Positions 1 to 6,818 are shown, numbered from the stretch's first letter. The stretch: DNA of 9,262 nt from Thermoleophilia bacterium (GCA_017882555.1 JADGPH010000256.1:1-9262), one strand, 5' to 3'. Numbers and translations: made by a program. Notes: a model not told the origin generated them from the letters alone.

Positions 1-899
1 AGGAGGTCGAGGAACTCGGAGGCATGACCGTCGCGGTGGAATCGGGGATGCCCAAGCTGCGCATCGAAGAGGCCTCGGCACGTCGCCAGGCGCGGGTCGA
101 CCGGGGCGAGGACACTATCGTCGGCGTCAATCGCTACCGGCTTGGGGACGAAGCACCGGTCGAGATCCTCGAGGTGGACAACCGGGCGGTGCGTGACCAG
201 CAGCTGGCGCGCCTGGCCCACGTGCGCGCCGACCGTGACGAGGACGCTGCCCAGGGTGCACTGGCGGCGCTTCGCGCAGGTTCGCAAGCCGATGCAAACC
301 TCCTTGAGTGTTGCGTGGTCGCGGCGCGGGCACGTTGCACGTTGGGGGAGATCTCAGCAGCTATGGAAGATATCTTTGGGCGTCATCGTGCCGACGTCCA
401 CAGTATTTCTGGCGTCTATGGCGCCGCGTACGCCGATGACACAGCGTTTCAGGGAATCCGGGCGCGCGTGGGGGCCTTTGCGCGGTCACACGGTCGTCAG
501 CCGCGGATGCTCGTTGCCAAGATGGGACAGGACGGTCACGATCGTGGCGCCAAGGTGATTGCGACGGCCTTCGCTGACCTCGGGTTTGACGTTGAGGTGG
601 GGCCGCTGTTTCAAACGCCCGCCGAGGTGGCCCGTGAGGCGATCGACGGCGATGTACATGTCGTCGGGGTGTCGACCCATGCAGCCGGTCACAAGACCCT
701 TGTGCCACAGCTGATTGCGGCACTCCGTGCACACGGGGCGCAGGACGTCGTGGTCGTCTGCGGAGGCGTTGTCCCCGCGCAGGACTACGCCTTCTTGCGG
801 GATGCCGGCGTCGCGGCCATCTACGGGCCCGGAACGAACATTCCGATCGCGGCCGCTGAAGTACTCGAGTTGATCGACAGGGCACCCGCGGCGTCATGA
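1..899 (+). CDS. Methylmalonyl-CoA mutase, C-terminal part (5' end outside window)
   Basis: Adenosylcobalamin-dependent enzyme that interconverts (R)-methylmalonyl-CoA and succinyl-CoA in the cytoplasm. The reading frame is open from base 3, and its first residues (EVEELGGM) continue the conserved mutase catalytic domain, so the ATG at 24 is an internal Met and the true start lies upstream. About 298 residues are visible. The end of the catalytic domain includes PKLRIEEASARRQ and IVGVNRYRL. A linker follows, then a B12-binding domain from about base 500. In that domain the cobalt-ligand motif DGHDRG has its His at 537-539, the second motif is VSTHAAGH, and the GG pair lies at 762-767. Spacing between these elements fits the family. 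The Leu of the usual SxL motif is His here (678-680). The stop overlaps meaB by 4 bp. The symbol is left empty because the visible part cannot separate a one-chain enzyme from the large subunit (mutB or scpA) of a two-subunit one. Confidence 0.95.
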   Translation, partial: EVEELGGMTVAVESGMPKLRIEEASARRQARVDRGEDTIVGVNRYRLGDEAPVEILEVDNRAVRDQQLARLAHVRADRDEDAAQGALAALRAGSQADANLLECCVVAARARCTLGEISAAMEDIFGRHRADVHSISGVYGAAYADDTAFQGIRARVGAFARSHGRQPRMLVAKMGQDGHDRGAKVIATAFADLGFDVEVGPLFQTPAEVAREAIDGDVHVVGVSTHAAGHKTLVPQLIAALRAHGAQDVVVVCGGVVPAQDYAFLRDAGVAAIYGPGTNIPIAAAEVLELIDRAPAAS

Positions 900-1921
900 G
901 CGTGGAGGGCGCTGTGGATGTGTCGGTCCTTGCCACCTGCATCGTCGAGCACGATCGCCGTGCTTTGGCCCAAGCAATCACGCTGGTGGAATCAACGCGG
1001 GCCGATCATCGCGCCGCTGCCGAGGAGTTGCTCGGGATGTTGGGGGCGCCGCAGGGCGATGTCATGCGGATTGGGATCACCGGTGCCCCCGGCGTCGGGA
1101 AGAGCACGCTGATCGAGGCCCTCGGGCAGGTCATTCTCGGACAAGGCGAGCGCGTGGCCGTCCTGGCGATCGACCCCTCCAGCGCACGGACCGGTGGGTC
1201 GATTCTGGGTGACAAGACCCGAATGGTGGAGCTCTCGCGCAGCGACGACGCCTTTATTCGGCCATCGCCTGCGGGTACGACGCTCGGTGGCGTGGCGCGG
1301 CGCACGCGTGAGGTCATGCACCTGTGCGAGGCCGCGGGATACCGACGGGTGATCGTGGAGACCGTTGGCGTCGGTCAATCGGAGACGTCCGTCGCGGCCA
1401 TGACGGATCTGTTCGTTTTGCTGGTTGCGCCGGCGGGTGGAGATCAACTGCAGGGGATCAAACGCGGCATAATGGAACTCGCCGATTTTGTCGTGGTGAA
1501 CAAGTCGGACGGAGATTTGGTGCAGCGGGCGACACAGGCGGTGGCCGAATACCGGAGCGCCCTCGGCCTGTTGATTCCCCGCCACGTGGGCCTGCCGGCC
1601 CAAGCGTTGGCAGTTTCCGCGCGGGACCGCACCGGTCTTGACGGGCTGTGGGATGCGATGGTTGCGCGCCGTGACCAGCTGGCGCGTTCCGGGGACCTGG
1701 CGCGTCTGCGCGCTGTGCAGGCATGCGACTGGATGTGGGCCGAGGTTCGCGAAGGACTACTGGAGTACGCCCAGCGTGTTGCGGGCGCGAGCTCGGCGGA
1801 TCTGGAGCGGGACGTCGCCGCCGGACGCCTGTTGCCACATCTTGCGGCGGCGCAGATTCTCGCCGAAATCCAGGGCTCGGGTGCGGTCGCGACTACTGGG
1901 CCAGGTCGCCCAACGCCGTAA
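896..1921 (+). CDS. meaB: MeaB/ArgK family G-protein chaperone of methylmalonyl-CoA mutase
   Basis: P-loop GTPase of the MeaB (human MMAA) family. It gates adenosylcobalamin loading and protects or reactivates methylmalonyl-CoA mutase in the cytoplasm. The product is 341 aa, normal for the family. A helical N-terminus of about 55 residues precedes the Walker A motif GAPGVGKS at 63-70. The segment AIDPSSARTGGSILGDKTRM (about 91-110) is a family hallmark. The switch/Walker B region VETVGVGQSE is at about 154-163, and the base-specificity motif NKSD at 202-205. The C-terminal part, from about 255 on, matches the helical dimerisation arm. The ATG overlaps the mutase stop as ATGA with no clear ribosome-binding site, which implies translational coupling. 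Adjacency to its own client enzyme supports the assignment over older names such as arginine/ornithine transport kinase. The last 29 bp overlap the 3' end of the opposite-strand channel gene. Confidence 0.95.
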   Translation: MSVEGAVDVSVLATCIVEHDRRALAQAITLVESTRADHRAAAEELLGMLGAPQGDVMRIGITGAPGVGKSTLIEALGQVILGQGERVAVLAIDPSSARTGGSILGDKTRMVELSRSDDAFIRPSPAGTTLGGVARRTREVMHLCEAAGYRRVIVETVGVGQSETSVAAMTDLFVLLVAPAGGDQLQGIKRGIMELADFVVVNKSDGDLVQRATQAVAEYRSALGLLIPRHVGLPAQALAVSARDRTGLDGLWDAMVARRDQLARSGDLARLRAVQACDWMWAEVREGLLEYAQRVAGASSADLERDVAAGRLLPHLAAAQILAEIQGSGAVATTGPGRPTP

Positions 1922-2900
1922 TGGGTCCGAGGGCCACGACCACATCTCCGGCCTGCAGCACGATCTCGGGGTCGGGGGCAGCACGCATCATCGTCGAGGC
2001 GCCCGATCGCACCGCCAGGATCGTGACGCCGCGAAAGCGCGCGGAAACGTCGCCGATGGGCATCGCCTCGAGTGCCCCGCCAGCGGTCACCTCGAGTTCC
2101 TCGAGCCGCAGGTCTGGTGTGATGCTCACAAGGTCGAGGAAGTCGATGACGGCCGGCCGCACCGAGACGGCGGCGAGCATCCGGCCGGAGACCGCGTAGG
2201 GCTGAATGACTCGGTTGGCTCCTGCGCGGTAGAGCCGGTCGATCGATTCGAGATCCGTCGCCCGAGCGACGATCGTCAGATCATCGCGCACGGCCCGCGC
2301 GCTGAGCGTGATGTAGACATTGAGCGCGACGGAGTCGACCGCGCAGACCAAGCCGCGGGCACGCGCGATGCCGGCCCGTACGAGCGTGGCTTCGCGGGTG
2401 GCGTCGGCAATGAGGTGGGGAATACGCGCGTCCTCGAGCTCTTGGCCAACCTCCGGTTTGGTGTCGATGACGACGACGGGCAATCCTTGTTTGCGGAACT
2501 CGTCCGTCGCGGCTCGACCGACACGCCCGTAGCCGCACACGACGAAGTGGTCGTAGAGCCCGCCAATTTCGCGCTTCACTCGACTTCTCCTTAATGTGCG
2601 CTCGAGTTCCCCCGACGCGATCAGTTCGGTCGTCGCAGCGAGCAAGGCGAAGACCGAGATCAGCCCAAGGACGATTACGAGCGCCGTGAAGGCCTGGCCG
2701 CCGGGCCCAAGGGGCTTGACCTCGCGGTACCCCACGGTGCTCAACGTAATGATGGTCATAAAGGCCGAGTCGCGAAAGCTCCAGCCCAACAAGACCATGT
2801 ACCCGACGACCCCAACCAGACCGACGCCGACGATCAGGGCGGCGGGCAGCCGAAACCGTCGGATAAAGATGGACAGGCTCGTTGTCTCCGGGGTCCCCAT
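1893..2900 (-). CDS. Two-TM potassium channel with cytoplasmic RCK (TrkA-N/TrkA-C) domain
   Basis: Probable K+ channel of the MthK/Kch type in the cytoplasmic membrane, 335 aa. A basic N-terminus (FIRRFR) is followed by TM1 at about 18-40, a pore helix and filter segment TLSTVGYRE at about 52-60, and TM2 at about 68-90. A charged linker (RTLRRSRVKRE) leads to the RCK domain. The RCK domain opens with a Rossmann strand and glycine motif (HFVVCGYGRVG, G123-Y-G-R-V-G128), followed by VVVIDTKPE with the nucleotide- or ligand-contacting acidic residue near 146. A TrkA-C domain fills about 255-335. The filter reads TVGYRE where most K+ channels have TVGYG(D/E). The start is the ATG at 2900, with GGAAG as a weak ribosome-binding site 9 nt upstream. 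The gene converges on meaB and diverges from the RpiR-type gene. No neighbour indicates its physiological role; K+ selectivity is inferred from family, not shown. Confidence 0.9.
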   Translation of the reverse strand: MGTPETTSLSIFIRRFRLPAALIVGVGLVGVVGYMVLLGWSFRDSAFMTIITLSTVGYREVKPLGPGGQAFTALVIVLGLISVFALLAATTELIASGELERTLRRSRVKREIGGLYDHFVVCGYGRVGRAATDEFRKQGLPVVVIDTKPEVGQELEDARIPHLIADATREATLVRAGIARARGLVCAVDSVALNVYITLSARAVRDDLTIVARATDLESIDRLYRAGANRVIQPYAVSGRMLAAVSVRPAVIDFLDLVSITPDLRLEELEVTAGGALEAMPIGDVSARFRGVTILAVRSGASTMMRAAPDPEIVLQAGDVVVALGPITALGDLAQ

Positions 2901-3068
2901 TGGGGGATTCTTCCATCACCGGACCTGCGCTGCCCGCAGCGCCCCCCCGATGGAGGCGACTGCTGGGCCCCGTGGCCCTGGACCCGGGTAGGTCATTCCG
3001 GCCCGGGAGGGCGATATCATCGTTTTTTGAAAAGTTTCCGCAGATCCGGTGTAGGGGAGCGGCCCCCG
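2901..3068. promoter_or_regulatory. Divergent intergenic region between channel gene and RpiR-type regulator gene
   Basis: These 168 bp must hold the promoters for both outward-facing genes. On the plus strand, TATCAT at 3015-3020 is one base from a consensus -10 box and would start transcription near 3027, leaving a leader of about 40 nt before the ATG at 3069; no convincing -35 box is visible. Two CCCGGG hexamers (2983-2988 and 3002-3007) are 13 nt apart and could pair, and GGGCC/GGCCC (2965-2969 with 2974-2978) forms another short stem. These may simply reflect GC richness. I could not assign a promoter for the minus-strand gene. Confidence 0.35.
3053..3059 (+). promoter_or_regulatory. Ribosome-binding site deciding the RpiR-type start
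   Basis: AGGGGAG ends 9 nt before the ATG at 3069. An in-frame TTG at 3027 would add 14 residues, but it has no comparable site and would coincide with the predicted transcription start, so the ATG is preferred. Confidence 0.6.
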
Positions 3069-3941
3069 ATGGCGAACCTGAGCGTCAGCATGACTACGCC
3101 TTCCGATATCGAGAGCCTGCGCGAGCGCCTGCGTCGGGACTACGACGGGTTTAGTCCGGCCCAGCAGGCCCTGGCCCGCTATGTTGCCGACCACCTTGCG
3201 GACTTGCCGCTCATGTCGGCGCACGAGGTGGCTCGCGCCGCCCACTGCAGTCCGGCAACCGTGGTGCGGTTTGCCCAAACGTTCGGATACCACGGGTACC
3301 CCGACCTTCAGCAACTGGTCCGGCGCGACCAACGCCCGTGGCTGCCGATCGCAAATCGTGAACATCAATTCGGACTGATCGGGGGCAGCGACATCGTCGC
3401 CTCGACCCTCGCCGCCGAACGCCACGCCCTGGAAGACACCGCTGATCGCCTGGTTCAGCGTGGACTTGGTCCGTTGGCGCAAGCACTCGCCGGTCGTCGT
3501 CCGGTCGTTGTCGCAGGCGACGGCCACGCGCGGGTCGTCGTGGGGTTGTTGGTGGACCGCCTCTCGAGGGTGGGCGTTCCGGCCGTTGCGGTGACGGGTC
3601 TGGACCTCCCGGACCGCGCGTGGCTCGACTCGCTGTCGCCCAACGGCGCGGTCCTGGCGGTGGGCATCGGCCGGGAGGCGCAGGTCGCCCAAGCGGCAAT
3701 TGACGCGGCGCGGGCCGCCAACGTCCCGGCGACCGCGCTGGTGGATTCCAGTCTCTCTGCGATTGCGCGGTTGCCGCTGGCACGGGTCGTCCCAGCCGAC
3801 GTGCGCTCGGGCGCACCGAGCGTCGTCGCGCTGATTGCCGTCGCGCAGGCGCTCGTCGTTTCGGTCGAATCGGCCACACGTCGCAATGTCTCTCGCCCGG
3901 AGGAGTCGGACCCGCGCGAGTTGAGTGCGGTCGGCGCCTAA
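3069..3941 (+). CDS. RpiR/MurR family transcriptional regulator (HTH + SIS domain)
   Basis: Cytoplasmic DNA-binding regulator of 290 aa, the usual size for the family. An N-terminal winged helix-turn-helix of the RpiR type spans about 13-90; its recognition part is SAHEVARAAHCSPATVVRFAQTFGYHGYPDL (50-80), and the VVRF...GY.GYPDL signature is characteristic. A C-terminal SIS (sugar isomerase) domain follows at about 135-260 and normally senses phosphosugars. Here both ligand loops look altered. The first reads GDGHA (150-154), not GxGxS, and the second reads VGIGREAQ, where a Ser/Gly-rich SxSG is expected. Effector binding may therefore differ or be lost. No sugar-metabolism gene lies nearby, so the target cannot be read from context. 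The gene stands between a divergent channel gene and the PLP synthase genes. Its C-terminal tail, after about 262, is polar and probably disordered. Confidence 0.88.
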   Translation: MANLSVSMTTPSDIESLRERLRRDYDGFSPAQQALARYVADHLADLPLMSAHEVARAAHCSPATVVRFAQTFGYHGYPDLQQLVRRDQRPWLPIANREHQFGLIGGSDIVASTLAAERHALEDTADRLVQRGLGPLAQALAGRRPVVVAGDGHARVVVGLLVDRLSRVGVPAVAVTGLDLPDRAWLDSLSPNGAVLAVGIGREAQVAQAAIDAARAANVPATALVDSSLSAIARLPLARVVPADVRSGAPSVVALIAVAQALVVSVESATRRNVSRPEESDPRELSAVGA

Positions 3942-3957
3942 CCGAGAGTGCGGGAGG

Positions 3958-3993
3958 ATCGTGGTCGGCTAGACTGGCCGGAGCGACCACGAT
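3958..3993. repeat. Perfect 10-bp inverted repeat upstream of pdxS
   Basis: ATCGTGGTCG at 3958-3967 is exactly complementary to CGACCACGAT at 3984-3993, with a 16-nt centre containing TAGACT (3970-3975, a possible -10 box). It lies in the 74-bp gap between the RpiR-type gene and pdxS. No T-tract follows it, so an intrinsic terminator is not supported. It could be an operator around the pdxS promoter or a hairpin in a transcript. The pairing is seen directly; the function is inferred. Confidence 0.6.
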
Positions 3994-4004
3994 ATCCGAG
4001 ATGT

Positions 4005-4010
4005 AAGGGG
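4005..4010 (+). promoter_or_regulatory. Ribosome-binding site deciding the pdxS start
   Basis: AAGGGG ends 5 nt before the GTG at 4016. An in-frame TAA at 4004-4006 rules out any earlier start. The other candidate, GTG at 4010, overlaps this site itself and is therefore unlikely. Confidence 0.6.
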
Positions 4011-4015
4011 TGGGT

Positions 4016-4921
4016 GTGGCAGATCAGTCCGGCTCGAACGGACGCACCGGTACGCTGCGCGTCAAGACCGGTCTCGCGCAAATGCTCAAGGGGGGCGTCA
4101 TCATGGATGTCGTCAACGCTGAGCAAGCGCGCATTGCCGAGGACGCTGGCGCATGTGCGGTGATGGCCCTCGAGCGGATCCCTGCCGACATCCGCGCGCA
4201 TGGTGGGGTTGCGCGCATGAGCGATCCCGACCTGATCAACGCAATCAAGGACGCCGTGTCGATTCCGGTCATGGCAAAGTGTCGGATCGGGCATTTCGTT
4301 GAGGCACAGATTCTCCAGAGCCTCGAGATCGACTACATCGATGAGTCCGAGGTACTCACGCCGGCCGACGAAGCCCATCACGTCGACAAGCACGCGTTCG
4401 AGATCCCGTTCGTCTGCGGCGCAACCGACCTTGGCGAAGCTTTGCGGCGCATCAACGAGGGTGCGGCCATGATCCGGACCAAGGGTGAGGCAGGCACCGG
4501 GAACGTCGTCGAGGCGGTCCGGCACATGCGGGCGATCCGCGGGGGAATCGCTCGACTGCGGGCGGCTCGCGGTGATGAGCTGTACGCCGAGGCAAAGGAG
4601 CTGCGGGCTCCGTACGAGCTGGTCGTCATGGTCGCCGAGACCGGTGAGCTGCCGGTCGTGAACTTCTCCGCGGGTGGTATCGCGACGCCGGCCGACGCGG
4701 CCTTGATGATGCAACTCGGGGCCGATGGGGTCTTTGTGGGTAGCGGGATCTACAAGAGCGAAGATCCTCCGGCACGCGCGCGCGCGATCGTCGAGGCGGT
4801 GACCCACTACAACGATCCGGCCGTGCTCGCGCGGGTGTCCGCTGGTCTGAAGGACGCTATGCCAGGGATCGACATTGGCTCGCTCAGCCAGGGCGAACTT
4901 CTCCAAGGTCGGGGCTGGTAG
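4016..4921 (+). CDS. pdxS: Pyridoxal 5'-phosphate synthase, PdxS (lyase/synthase) subunit
   Basis: Makes pyridoxal 5'-phosphate from ribose 5-phosphate, glyceraldehyde 3-phosphate and ammonia supplied by PdxT, in the DXP-independent vitamin B6 pathway; the family forms cytoplasmic dodecamers. The product is a 301-aa (beta/alpha)8 barrel, against about 294 for the Bacillus protein. The key residues fall in register with an offset of +7 from B. subtilis: Asp31 in GGVIMDVVNAEQA, the first Schiff-base Lys88 in VMAKCRIGHF, and Lys156 in MIRTKGEAGTG. The phosphate loop NFSAGGIATPADAALMMQLGADGVFVGSGI is intact. The GTG start is chosen from the ribosome-binding site and an in-frame stop just upstream. 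It is followed 10 bp later by its partner pdxT, and the pair heads a seven-gene same-strand run. An inverted repeat just upstream may regulate it. Confidence 0.97.
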   Translation: MADQSGSNGRTGTLRVKTGLAQMLKGGVIMDVVNAEQARIAEDAGACAVMALERIPADIRAHGGVARMSDPDLINAIKDAVSIPVMAKCRIGHFVEAQILQSLEIDYIDESEVLTPADEAHHVDKHAFEIPFVCGATDLGEALRRINEGAAMIRTKGEAGTGNVVEAVRHMRAIRGGIARLRAARGDELYAEAKELRAPYELVVMVAETGELPVVNFSAGGIATPADAALMMQLGADGVFVGSGIYKSEDPPARARAIVEAVTHYNDPAVLARVSAGLKDAMPGIDIGSLSQGELLQGRGW

Positions 4922-4931
4922 GCGTCCGCGA

Positions 4932-5564
4932 ATGTGTGGTCGCCCACGCATTGGAATCCTTGCCGTGCAGGGCGCTGTCGCCGAACACGAGCGTGCCTTG
5001 CGCGCCGCGGGCGCAGACCCGATCCTGGTTCGGGACGAGGCGGGGCTTGTTGGTCTTGACGGGCTGGTCATTCCGGGTGGGGAGACCACAACCCTCCGGC
5101 GGGTGGCCGGGGACTCGGGGCTCATCGATGCGCTCCGCGAGGCCCGTCGACGCGGCCTGCCAATTTTGGGCACCTGCGCGGGGCTGATTGCGCTTGCCGA
5201 CGACATCATCGACGGTGACGCCACGCTGGTGGGCGGTTTGGACATCAGCGTGCGTCGCAATGGGTACGGTCGGCAGCTGGCGTCGTTCGAGACCTCTCTG
5301 GAGATCGACGGCATCGGCGCGGGGCCGATGGAGGCGATCTTCATTCGCGCCCCGATCATCGAGCGCGTTGGGGTCGAGGTGCGCGTGCATGCGACGTATC
5401 AGGGCCACGCCGTTGCCGTTAGCGACGGGTTTTGCATGGGCCTGAGCTTCCACCCGGAGCTGACCCCAGACCCCCGGTTTCACCAATGGCTCGTGGGGTG
5501 CGCTCAGGCATACGCCAAGGCGTCTGCAGCGCAGAACAAGGAGGGGTTTGGTGTCCGGGCATAG
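4932..5564 (+). CDS. pdxT: Pyridoxal 5'-phosphate synthase, PdxT glutaminase subunit
   Basis: Class I glutamine amidotransferase that hydrolyses glutamine and channels ammonia to PdxS. The product is 210 aa. N-terminal IGILAVQGAVAEH is typical, as is the glutamine-binding loop PGGETTTLRR (48-57). The catalytic triad is complete: Cys82 in GTCAGLI, with His174 and Glu176 in SFHPELT. RNGYGRQ at about 110-116 corresponds to the family's RN(A/S)FGRQ. The start is the ATG at 4932. An in-frame ATG at 4875 inside pdxS would add 19 residues with no family counterpart. No strong ribosome-binding site precedes 4932, so coupling to pdxS translation, whose stop ends at 4921, is likely. The C-terminal tail after about 190 is slightly long, and its last 14 bp overlap the start of yebC. 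Confidence 0.96.
   Translation: MCGRPRIGILAVQGAVAEHERALRAAGADPILVRDEAGLVGLDGLVIPGGETTTLRRVAGDSGLIDALREARRRGLPILGTCAGLIALADDIIDGDATLVGGLDISVRRNGYGRQLASFETSLEIDGIGAGPMEAIFIRAPIIERVGVEVRVHATYQGHAVAVSDGFCMGLSFHPELTPDPRFHQWLVGCAQAYAKASAAQNKEGFGVRA
5538..5545 (+). promoter_or_regulatory. Strong ribosome-binding site of yebC inside pdxT
   Basis: AAGGAGGG is a near-perfect Shine-Dalgarno sequence, with the GTG at 5551 about 6 nt beyond its core. It lies within the last codons of pdxT. It favours GTG 5551, which gives the conserved N-terminus (M)SGHSKW, over the adjacent in-frame TTG at 5548. Confidence 0.75.
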
Positions 5565-6300
5565 CAAATGGGCGACCATCAAACGCAAGAAGGGCGCCGC
5601 GGACGCGAAGCGCGGGCAGCTCTTTTCCAAGCTGACACGCGCGATCATCGTGGCGGCCAAAGAGGGCGGCCCCGACCCCGAGTCCAACGCGACGCTCGCA
5701 AACGCGATCCAGAAGGCCCGTGACAACTCGATGCCGAAGGACAATATCGAGCGCGCTGTTGCACGTGGTGCAGGCTCCAGCGACGGTGAGGCCTACGAGT
5801 CGATCGCCTATGAGGGGTATGGACCGGGCGGTGTGGCGATCCTCTGCCTGATCCTCACCGATAATCGCAATCGCGCTGCGTCGGATGTGCGGCACATCTT
5901 TTCCAAACACGGGGGTGCTTTGGGCACCCCGGGAACCGTGGCCTGGCAGTTCGAGCGCAAGGGCATCATCTTAGTTGACGCCGATGCGGTCGACGAGGAC
6001 GCGCTGATGGAAGCTGCACTCGAAGCGGGGGCCGAGGACATCACCGTCGATGGTTCGCAGTGGCAGGTCACTACGGCTCCCGCGGATTTCGCGTCCGTGC
6101 GGTCGGGCTTGGACACGATCGGCATCGCCTACGCCTCGGCGGAGCTCACGATGGTTGCCAAGAGCACGGTCGCCCCGAATGAGGCCGAGGCGCGACGCTT
6201 GCTGAAGCTCGTGGATGCGCTCGAGGACAACGACGACGTGCAGGAAGTGTTTGCCAACTTCGACATCTCCGAAGAGATGCTGGAGGCTGTTGCCGTCTAA
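5551..6300 (+). CDS. yebC: YebC/PmpR/TACO1 family protein (translation factor or DNA-binding regulator)
   Basis: Cytoplasmic protein of 249 aa, the standard family length. The highly conserved N-terminus (M)SGHSKWATIKRKKGAADAKRGQLFSKL is present. It is followed by the family blocks ARDNSMPKDNIERAV, YEGYGPGGVAILCLILTDNRNRAASDVRHIFSKHGG and GTPGTVAWQFERKG, and an acidic C-terminus (DALEDNDDVQEVFANFDI). Members were first described as transcriptional regulators, for example PmpR of Pseudomonas. The mitochondrial homologue TACO1 and some bacterial members act on ribosomes, reportedly easing translation of proline-rich stretches. The sequence alone does not choose between these roles. Position between pdxT and ruvC is a common actinobacterial arrangement. 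It starts inside pdxT with its own strong ribosome-binding site. Confidence 0.95.
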   Translation: MSGHSKWATIKRKKGAADAKRGQLFSKLTRAIIVAAKEGGPDPESNATLANAIQKARDNSMPKDNIERAVARGAGSSDGEAYESIAYEGYGPGGVAILCLILTDNRNRAASDVRHIFSKHGGALGTPGTVAWQFERKGIILVDADAVDEDALMEAALEAGAEDITVDGSQWQVTTAPADFASVRSGLDTIGIAYASAELTMVAKSTVAPNEAEARRLLKLVDALEDNDDVQEVFANFDISEEMLEAVAV

Positions 6301-6318
6301 CGCCGTCGAGGTGCGGGT

Positions 6319-6807
6319 GTGATCCTCGGAATCGATCCTGGACTGGCCTCGACCGGGTACGCGGTGGTCGAGCGCTCCGGCAGTCGGTTGCGGCCTGTCG
6401 ACTGGGGCGTGATTCACACCGAACCTGCCGCACCGCATGCAACGCGGCTTGTGGAAATCTACGCGCGGGTGACGGACCTCATTGCGGCATATTCGATCGA
6501 GGCCGCCGCGATCGAATCATGGTTTGTCCACCCGGTCAGCAGGGCGGCCATGGGGATGGCCGAATCCCGCGGCGCCATCCTCGTGGCGATTGCGGGCGCG
6601 GGGATCGAGATCGTCGAGTACTCCCCAAACACCATCAAGCAATCGGTCACCGGCAACGGGCGCGCCGACAAGGTGCAGGTGCGCGCGATGGTCGAACGAC
6701 TCGCCGGGGTCGATCCCGGGTCCGATCACGCCGGGGACGCGATGGCTGCTGCGATCTGCCATCTGTCGGGGTCGGCGCTTGCCAACGCCATCCGGCGCGC
6801 GCGCTAG
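6319..6807 (+). CDS. ruvC: Holliday junction resolvase RuvC
   Basis: Endonuclease that cuts Holliday junctions symmetrically during recombination and repair, acting as a dimer with RuvAB. The product is 162 aa with an RNase H-like fold. The catalytic acids are Asp6 in GIDPG, Glu66 in AIESWF, and Asp140 in the SDHAGDAMAAAICH helix. The fourth position, three residues before Asp140, is His137; E. coli has Asp there, and as I recall Thermus thermophilus RuvC has His. YSPNTIKQSVTGNGRADKVQV (about 101-121) is the conserved core after the third strand. The start is GTG 6319, preceded by GAGGTG (6308-6313) at 5 nt and giving the expected MILGIDPG N-terminus. The gene lies 18 bp after yebC and 11 bp before ruvA. 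Confidence 0.96.
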   Translation: MILGIDPGLASTGYAVVERSGSRLRPVDWGVIHTEPAAPHATRLVEIYARVTDLIAAYSIEAAAIESWFVHPVSRAAMGMAESRGAILVAIAGAGIEIVEYSPNTIKQSVTGNGRADKVQVRAMVERLAGVDPGSDHAGDAMAAAICHLSGSALANAIRRAR

Positions 6808-6818
6808 CCTCGATCGCG

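Noticed and set aside
361..981. Minus-strand open frame of 206 codons opposite the mutase and meaB
   Set aside because: The product is Arg/Pro-rich with no domain and lies opposite well-conserved coding sequence; it is a shadow frame.
3027..3068. TTG start at 3027 adding 14 residues to the RpiR-type protein
   Set aside because: The extra residues have no family counterpart, and the ATG at 3069 has a good ribosome-binding site.
4775..4786. Run of six CG dinucleotides resembling a simple repeat or Z-DNA tract
   Set aside because: It lies inside pdxS and simply encodes an Ala-Arg-Ala-Arg stretch at high GC; there is no sign of a separate function.
4875..4931. ATG at 4875 as the pdxT start
   Set aside because: It would overlap pdxS by 47 bp and add an Arg-rich extension absent from PdxT proteins; the ATG at 4932 gives the expected N-terminus.
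3938..5359. Long open frame (473 codons) on the minus strand opposite pdxS and pdxT
   Set aside because: It is antisense to two genes with complete catalytic motifs. Its translation is low-complexity Arg/Ser/Pro/Ala/His-rich, typical of shadow frames in GC-rich DNA, and it shows no recognisable domain.
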